Below, one piece after another: positions 13,389 through 17,689 of a stretch of 17,689 nucleotides of DNA. Within the stretch, counting starts at the first letter, position 1. Each line of letters begins with the position of its first letter. Both the position numbers and the translations under genes were made by a program. This stretch comes from an uncultured Lachnospira sp. (GTDB taxonomy: Bacteria > Bacillota > Clostridia > Lachnospirales > Lachnospiraceae): contig CAMZGB010000015.1 of the NCBI GenBank assembly GCA_947306285.1, forward strand, positions 1 through 17,689, given 5' to 3'. The notes beneath the pieces were generated by a model. The model saw only the letters and a program-made list of their open reading frames with translations. It searched no databases and was not told where the DNA came from.

Positions 13389-14234
13389 ATGGGAATTAAA
13401 ACATTTAACCCATATACACCTTCTAGAAGAGCTATGACTCAGCTAGATAACAAAGAGATTACTAAAGACTCTCCAGAGAAGTCACTTACATCATCTCTGA
13501 AGAAGAACGCTGGTCGTAACAACCAAGGTAAAATCACTGTAAGACATCACGGTGGTGGTTCTAGAAGAAAATACAGAATTATTGATTTTAAGAGAAACAC
13601 AAAAGATGATATCCCTGCTAGAGTAGTGAGCATCGAATATGACCCAAACCGTACAGCTAACATTGCACTTATTTGCTACGCTGATGGTGAGAAGTCATAC
13701 ATCATAGCTCCAGAAGGACTTAAGGTAGGAGATAAAGTAATGAGCGGCGAGAAAGCTGAAGTGAAAGTAGGAAACTGCTTACCACTTTCAGAGATTCCTG
13801 TCGGTACAGAGATCCACAACATCGAGTTGTATCCTGGCAAGGGCGGACAGCTAGTTCGTTCAGCAGGTGGTACAGCACAGCTTATGGCTAAGGAAGGCAA
13901 ATATGCAACACTTAGACTTCCATCAGGCGAGATGAGATTGGTTCCTGTAATTTGTAGAGCAACAGTTGGTACAGTAGGAAATATCGAGCACGGTCTTGTA
14001 AACATTGGTAAAGCAGGACGTAAGCGTAATATGGGTATTAGACCTACCGTTCGTGGTTCTGTTATGAACCCTAATGATCACCCTCACGGTGGTGGTGAAG
14101 GACGTGCACCAATCGGTCGTCCAGGTCCATGTACACCATGGGGTAAACCAGCACTTGGTTTGAAGACTCGTAAGAAGAATAAGAAGTCTAACAAGATGAT
14201 TATTAGAAGACGTGACGGAAGCAATATGAAATAA
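13389..14234 (+). CDS. rplB: 50S ribosomal protein L2
   Basis: A 281-residue protein. It starts [19 protein letters not shown], has the RNA-binding stretch [20 protein letters not shown], and ends with the conserved [20 protein letters not shown]. His231 corresponds to the E. coli His229 implicated in peptidyl transferase function. L2 binds domain IV of 23S rRNA and contributes to subunit joining. The basic C-terminus ([19 protein letters not shown]) is typical of the family. GAAAGGAG precedes the ATG. Confidence 0.98.
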   Translation: MGIKTFNPYTPSRRAMTQLDNKEITKDSPEKSLTSSLKKNAGRNNQGKITVRHHGGGSRRKYRIIDFKRNTKDDIPARVVSIEYDPNRTANIALICYADGEKSYIIAPEGLKVGDKVMSGEKAEVKVGNCLPLSEIPVGTEIHNIELYPGKGGQLVRSAGGTAQLMAKEGKYATLRLPSGEMRLVPVICRATVGTVGNIEHGLVNIGKAGRKRNMGIRPTVRGSVMNPNDHPHGGGEGRAPIGRPGPCTPWGKPALGLKTRKKNKKSNKMIIRRRDGSNMK

Positions 14235-14248
14235 GGAGGTAGGAACTA

Positions 14249-14524
14249 ATGTCAAGATCATTAAAAAAAGGCCCATTTGCGGATGAGAGCTTATTAAAGA
14301 AGATTGAAGCTATGAACGAATCTGGCGAGAAGTCAGTTATTAAGACTTGGTCAAGACGTTCAACAATTTACCCACAGATGGTTGGACATACTATTGCTGT
14401 CCATGATGGTAGAAAACATGTTCCTGTATACATTACAGAGGATATGGTTGGAAACAAACTTGGTGAGTTTGTTCCTACTAGAACATTTAGAGGACACAAT
14501 AAGAACGAGAGCAAAGCAGAATAA
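14249..14524 (+). CDS. rpsS: 30S ribosomal protein S19
   Basis: A 91-residue protein starting [19 protein letters not shown], with [20 protein letters not shown] and the signature [18 protein letters not shown]19 forms a complex with S13 in the 30S head, near the A and P sites. It starts 14 bases after rplB, and AAGGAGG overlaps the rplB stop codon. Confidence 0.98.
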   Translation: MSRSLKKGPFADESLLKKIEAMNESGEKSVIKTWSRRSTIYPQMVGHTIAVHDGRKHVPVYITEDMVGNKLGEFVPTRTFRGHNKNESKAE

Positions 14525-14550
14525 TTGATTTTTGAAAGGAGGCCAAGTCT

Positions 14551-14937
14551 ATGGCAAAAGGACATAGATCTGAGATAAAGAGAAAAAGAAACGCCGAAAA
14601 AGATACTAGACCTTCAGCAAAACTTTCTTTTGCAAGAATTAGTACTCAAAAGGCATGTTTCGTACTTGATGCTATCAGAGGCAAAGATGTTGAGACTGCA
14701 ATTGGTATTCTCACATACAACCCAAGAAAAGCATCATCAGTAATTTTGAAGTTATTGAACTCAGCTATTGCAAATGCTGAAAACAATAACAACATGGACA
14801 CTAGTAAATTATACATTGCAGAGTGCTACGCTAGTGCAGCACCTACAATGAAGCGTATTAAACCAAGAGCACAGGGTAGGGCTTACAGAATCTTAAAGAG
14901 AAACAGCCACATCACAATCGTGCTCGACGAAAGATAA
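14551..14937 (+). CDS. rplV: 50S ribosomal protein L22
   Basis: A 128-residue protein, slightly longer than the ~110 of E. coli because of a basic N-terminal extension (AKGHRSEIKRKRNAEKDTRP), a form I associate with Clostridia. The conserved core follows: SAKLSFARISTQKACFVLD, then the beta-hairpin loop KPRAQGRAYRILKRNSHITIVL, which lines the exit tunnel. No macrolide-resistance insertion or deletion is evident in the loop. AAAGGAGG precedes the ATG. Confidence 0.97.
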   Translation: MAKGHRSEIKRKRNAEKDTRPSAKLSFARISTQKACFVLDAIRGKDVETAIGILTYNPRKASSVILKLLNSAIANAENNNNMDTSKLYIAECYASAAPTMKRIKPRAQGRAYRILKRNSHITIVLDER

Positions 14938-14952
14938 GAAGGGAGGCAAAGC

Positions 14953-15600
14953 ATGGGACAGAAAGTTAATCCACACGGATTAAGAGTCGGAATTATCAAA
15001 GACTGGGATTCAAAATGGTATGCAGAGAAAGATTTCGCTGATAACCTAGTTGAAGACTACGAAATTAGAAAATTCCTTAAGAACAAACTTTACGGAACAG
15101 GCATCTCAAAGATTGAAATCGAGAGATCAACTGACCGTGTAAGAGTAAACATTTATACAGCTAAGCCTGGTCTTGTTATCGGTAAAGGTGGCGCTGAGAT
15201 AGAGAAGATTAAAGCAGAAGTTCAGAAGATGACTGATAAGAAGTTATTCATGGACGTAAAAGACGTTAAGAGACCTGATAAGGATGCACAGCTAGTTGCA
15301 GAGAACATTGCTCAACAGCTAGAGAATCGTATCTCATTCAGAAGAGCTATGAAGTCTTGTATGTCTAGATCACTTAAGGCTGGAGCTTTAGGTATTAAGA
15401 CATCAGTATCTGGTCGTCTAGGTGGTGCTGATATGGCTCGTACAGAGTTCTACAGCGAGGGAACAATCCCACTACAGACACTTCGTGCTGACATTGAATT
15501 TGGATTCGCTGAAGCAGACACAACTTACGGTAAAGTAGGTGTTAAGGTTTGGATTTATAACGGCGAAGTACTTCCAACTAAAGAAGGAGGTAAGAAATAA
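14953..15600 (+). CDS. rpsC: 30S ribosomal protein S3
   Basis: A 215-residue protein. It starts [19 protein letters not shown] and has the KH RNA-binding motif [16 protein letters not shown] (about 72-87). The C-terminal domain carries [19 protein letters not shown] and [19 protein letters not shown]3 lies at the mRNA entry tunnel and contributes to the helicase activity of the ribosome. AAGGGAGG precedes the start. The stop codon overlaps the rplP start (TAATG). Confidence 0.98.
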   Translation: MGQKVNPHGLRVGIIKDWDSKWYAEKDFADNLVEDYEIRKFLKNKLYGTGISKIEIERSTDRVRVNIYTAKPGLVIGKGGAEIEKIKAEVQKMTDKKLFMDVKDVKRPDKDAQLVAENIAQQLENRISFRRAMKSCMSRSLKAGALGIKTSVSGRLGGADMARTEFYSEGTIPLQTLRADIEFGFAEADTTYGKVGVKVWIYNGEVLPTKEGGKK

Positions 15601-16037
15601 TGTTAATGCCAAAAAGAGTTAAACATAGAAAACAGTTTAGAGGTTCTATGAAGGGTAAAGCTACAAGAGGTAACAAGATTACTAACGGTACACACGGTAT
15701 TGTGGCTTTGGAACCTGCATGGATCAAGTCTAACCAGATAGAGGCAGCCCGTGTAGCTATGACTCGTTACGTAAAGCGTGGTGGCCAAGTTTGGATCAAA
15801 ATTTTCCCAGACAAACCTGTTACAGCACATCCTGCTGAAACACGTATGGGTAAAGGTAAAGGTGCAGTAGAGTACTGGGTAGCAGTTGTTAAACCAGGTA
15901 GAGTTCTTTTCGAAATCGACATCGAGAACGACGAAGATGCTAGAGAGGCTCTAAGACTTGCTGTTCACAAATTACCACTCAAGTGTAAGGTTGTGTCACG
16001 CGAGGAACTAGAAGGCGGTGATGACAGTGAAAAGTAA
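15600..16037 (+). CDS. rplP: 50S ribosomal protein L16
   Basis: A 145-residue protein starting [20 protein letters not shown]. Family signatures are [20 protein letters not shown], the [20 protein letters not shown] stretch and [15 protein letters not shown]16 helps position the A-site tRNA. Coupled to rpsC by a one-base overlap, and its acidic tail overlaps the beginning of rpmC. Confidence 0.98.
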   Translation: MLMPKRVKHRKQFRGSMKGKATRGNKITNGTHGIVALEPAWIKSNQIEAARVAMTRYVKRGGQVWIKIFPDKPVTAHPAETRMGKGKGAVEYWVAVVKPGRVLFEIDIENDEDAREALRLAVHKLPLKCKVVSREELEGGDDSEK

Positions 16038-16230
16038 GCAATATGTAGAAGATTTAAAGAGAAAATCAGCTACAGAACTTCAAGATGAATTAGTAGCTGC
16101 TAAGAAGGAATTATTTAATTTAAGATTCCAGAACGCAACAAATCAGCTAGATAACACAAGCAGAATTAAAGATGTAAGAAGAAACATTGCCAGAATTCAA
16201 ACTGTTATCGTTGAGAAAGAAAACGCGTAA
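16021..16230 (+). CDS. rpmC: 50S ribosomal protein L29
   Basis: A 69-residue protein with the L29 core [20 protein letters not shown] followed by [28 protein letters not shown]29 sits beside L23 at the tunnel exit. The start is uncertain: the ATG at 16021 is chosen, but GTG at 16018 (one residue longer) or GTG at 16027 ([10 protein letters not shown], closer to the usual family start) are possible. It overlaps rplP by 17 bases; GAAGG at 16011-16015 serves as the binding site. Confidence 0.96.
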   Translation: MTVKSKQYVEDLKRKSATELQDELVAAKKELFNLRFQNATNQLDNTSRIKDVRRNIARIQTVIVEKENA

Positions 16231-16255
16231 GAGTTTGTAGGAAAGGAGAATTGTT

Positions 16256-16510
16256 GTGGAAAGAAATTTAAGAAAAACACGTACAGGTAAAGTTACTAGC
16301 GACAAGATGGACAAAACTATCACAGTTGCTATCGAGGATCATGTAAAGCATCCTTTGTACAACAAAATCGTGAAGAGAACTTATAAGTTAAAAGCTCACG
16401 ATGAAGAAAACCAGTGCGGTATCGGTGATACAGTAAAAGTTATGGAGACAAGACCTTTGTCTAAAGATAAGAGATGGAGACTTGTTGAAATTATTGAGAA
16501 GGCTAAATAA
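16256..16510 (+). CDS. rpsQ: 30S ribosomal protein S17
   Basis: An 84-residue protein with a GTG start, supported by AAGGAG seven bases upstream. It begins [20 protein letters not shown] and has the signature [21 protein letters not shown]17 is a primary 16S rRNA-binding protein with an OB fold. Confidence 0.97.
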   Translation: MERNLRKTRTGKVTSDKMDKTITVAIEDHVKHPLYNKIVKRTYKLKAHDEENQCGIGDTVKVMETRPLSKDKRWRLVEIIEKAK

Positions 16511-16543
16511 GCTTTCGTTAGGAAAAAGAAGGAGGAATACAGC

Positions 16544-16912
16544 ATGATTCAACAGGAAAGTAGACTTAAAGTAGCTGATAATACAGGTGCTAAAGAATTA
16601 CTTACAATCAGAGTGTTGGGCGGATCTACTAGAAGATATGCTAATATCGGCGATATTATCGTTGCCACTGTTAAAGATGCTACACCAGGTGGTGAAGTTA
16701 AAAAGGGTGACATCGTAAGAGCCGTAGTAGTTCGTACTGTTAAAGGCGCTCGTCGTAGTGATGGTTCATACATCAAGTTTGACGAAAACGCTGCTGTAAT
16801 ATTAAGAGAAGATATGACTCCAAGAGGAACACGTATCTTTGGACCAGTTGCAAGAGAATTGAGAGAGAAATCTTTCATGAGAATAGTTTCACTTGCACCT
16901 GAGGTATTATAG
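16544..16912 (+). CDS. rplN: 50S ribosomal protein L14
   Basis: A 122-residue protein, the standard length. It starts [20 protein letters not shown] and has [38 protein letters not shown] and a [15 protein letters not shown] end. L14 lies at the subunit interface and is the docking site of the silencing factor RsfS. The stop codon TAG is embedded in the TAGGAGG binding site of rplX. Confidence 0.98.
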   Translation: MIQQESRLKVADNTGAKELLTIRVLGGSTRRYANIGDIIVATVKDATPGGEVKKGDIVRAVVVRTVKGARRSDGSYIKFDENAAVILREDMTPRGTRIFGPVARELREKSFMRIVSLAPEVL

Positions 16913-16923
16913 GAGGTAGCAAG

Positions 16924-17238
16924 ATGTCAAAGATGAAGATTAGAAAAGGCGATGAAGTTAAAGTTATCGCTGGAAAGTATAAAGGTACTGAAGGTAAAGT
17001 TCTTTCAGTAGATGTGGACAATAACAGAGTTAAGGTAGAAGGTGTGGCTATGCGTACAAAGCACATGAAGCCAAACGCTGAAAACCAAAACGGTGGTATT
17101 GTTACACAGGAAGATTATATCGATGCTTCAAACGTAATGATCTCTGTAAAGGGACAAGTTACAAGAGTAGGATATAAAGACGGAAAAGATGGAAAGAAAG
17201 TTCGTTTCGCTAAGAAGACTGGCGAAGAACTAGATTAA
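16924..17238 (+). CDS. rplX: 50S ribosomal protein L24
   Basis: A 104-residue protein with the KOW motif near the start (KIRKGDEVKVIAGKYKGTEG, then KVLSVD) and the usual second half, HMKPNAENQNGGIVTQEDYI. L24 is an assembly initiator that binds the 5' domain of 23S rRNA. It is spaced 11 bases from rplN and 18 from rplE. Confidence 0.98.
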   Translation: MSKMKIRKGDEVKVIAGKYKGTEGKVLSVDVDNNRVKVEGVAMRTKHMKPNAENQNGGIVTQEDYIDASNVMISVKGQVTRVGYKDGKDGKKVRFAKKTGEELD

Positions 17239-17256
17239 TGAAGGGAGGTCCAAACG

Positions 17257-17689
17257 TTGAGTAGATTAAAAGATACATACCTAAATGAGATCAAGGGTGA
17301 GATGAAGAAAAAGTTTGAATACAAAAACGATATGGAAATCCCTAAGATCGAAAAGATTGTTGTAAACATGGGCGTGGGCGAAGCTAAAGAGAATGCTAAG
17401 ATTCTTGACGGCGCAGTAGCAGACCTTGAAGCTATCACAGGCCAAAAGGCAGTTATCGCTAAAGCTAAAAAATCAGTAGCTAACTTTAAGTTAAGAGAAG
17501 GTCAGCCTATCGGATGTAAAGTTACACTTAGAGGAGACAAGATGTATGAATTCTTAGATAGACTTGTAAACCTTGCACTTCCTCGTGTACGTGACTTTAG
17601 AGGAGTTAATCCAAACGCATTCGACGGAAGAGGTAATTATGCTCTTGGTATTAAAGAACAGATTATCTTCCCAGAGATCGAATACGATA
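17257..17689 (+). CDS. rplE: 50S ribosomal protein L5 (3' end outside the window)
   Basis: The frame is open from a TTG start at 17257 to the window end, giving 144 of the expected ~180 residues. The TTG is chosen because AAGGGAGG lies eight bases upstream and the protein then begins [11 protein letters not shown], the usual L5 start. Signatures are [54 protein letters not shown] and [19 protein letters not shown]5 binds 5S rRNA with L18 and contacts the P-site tRNA and S13. Confidence 0.97.
   Translation, partial: MSRLKDTYLNEIKGEMKKKFEYKNDMEIPKIEKIVVNMGVGEAKENAKILDGAVADLEAITGQKAVIAKAKKSVANFKLREGQPIGCKVTLRGDKMYEFLDRLVNLALPRVRDFRGVNPNAFDGRGNYALGIKEQIIFPEIEYD

Overview
The window reads as chromosomal DNA of an AT-rich Firmicute, most likely a gut-type member of the Lachnospiraceae or related Clostridia. 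The signs are strong AGGAGG-type ribosome binding sites, a clostridial-type S10 ribosomal operon, Thr/Pro/Glu-rich linkers (ETTT, EPTT) in secreted proteins, and a Lys-rich fibronectin-like C-terminal module common in that family. All genes lie on the + strand. I saw no tRNA, rRNA, CRISPR array or insertion sequence.

Region 1 (1-7311): four tandem genes for secreted proteins. The first is cut by the window start. Each of the other three has a signal peptide, its own set of beta-sandwich modules, and Thr/Pro linkers. All four end in the same ~165-residue domain (signature GK[VI]FAGW, DGTAIRFLS, YFFTYT, MTWNVTPYF). Genes 1-3 are each followed by a near-identical intrinsic terminator; gene 4 is not. 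The array looks built by duplication plus exchange of N-terminal modules.

Region 2 (7312-9970): a RiPP-like cassette. Two genes for very small peptides (42 and 45 residues) have related leaders and Gly-rich ends. They are followed by a terminator, then by an operon with its own promoter: a Lys/Ser-rich lipoprotein, an HprK-like P-loop kinase, a PqqD-like peptide-binding protein and a SipW-type S26 peptidase. The last 17 residues of the lipoprotein resemble the last 21 of peptide 1 (DIE..DD..R...FGPII.G), although every codon of the shared FGPII stretch differs. The kinase and PqqD pair recalls kinase-containing lasso-peptide clusters, but no cyclase (asparagine-synthetase-like) or transglutaminase-like protease is visible. 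This is the best candidate for an undescribed system: peptides, and a lipoprotein carrying a matching tail, possibly recognised, phosphorylated and cleaved by the three enzymes.

Region 3 (10001-10980): a single secreted protein with an Ig-like domain, a Thr/Pro linker and a strongly basic fibronectin-like domain, followed by two hairpin terminators.

Region 4 (10989-17689): the start of the S10 ribosomal protein operon, with a good promoter, a ~260-nt structured leader, then rpsJ-rplC-rplD-rplW-rplB-rpsS-rplV-rpsC-rplP-rpmC-rpsQ-rplN-rplX and rplE, which is cut by the window end. The order is canonical.
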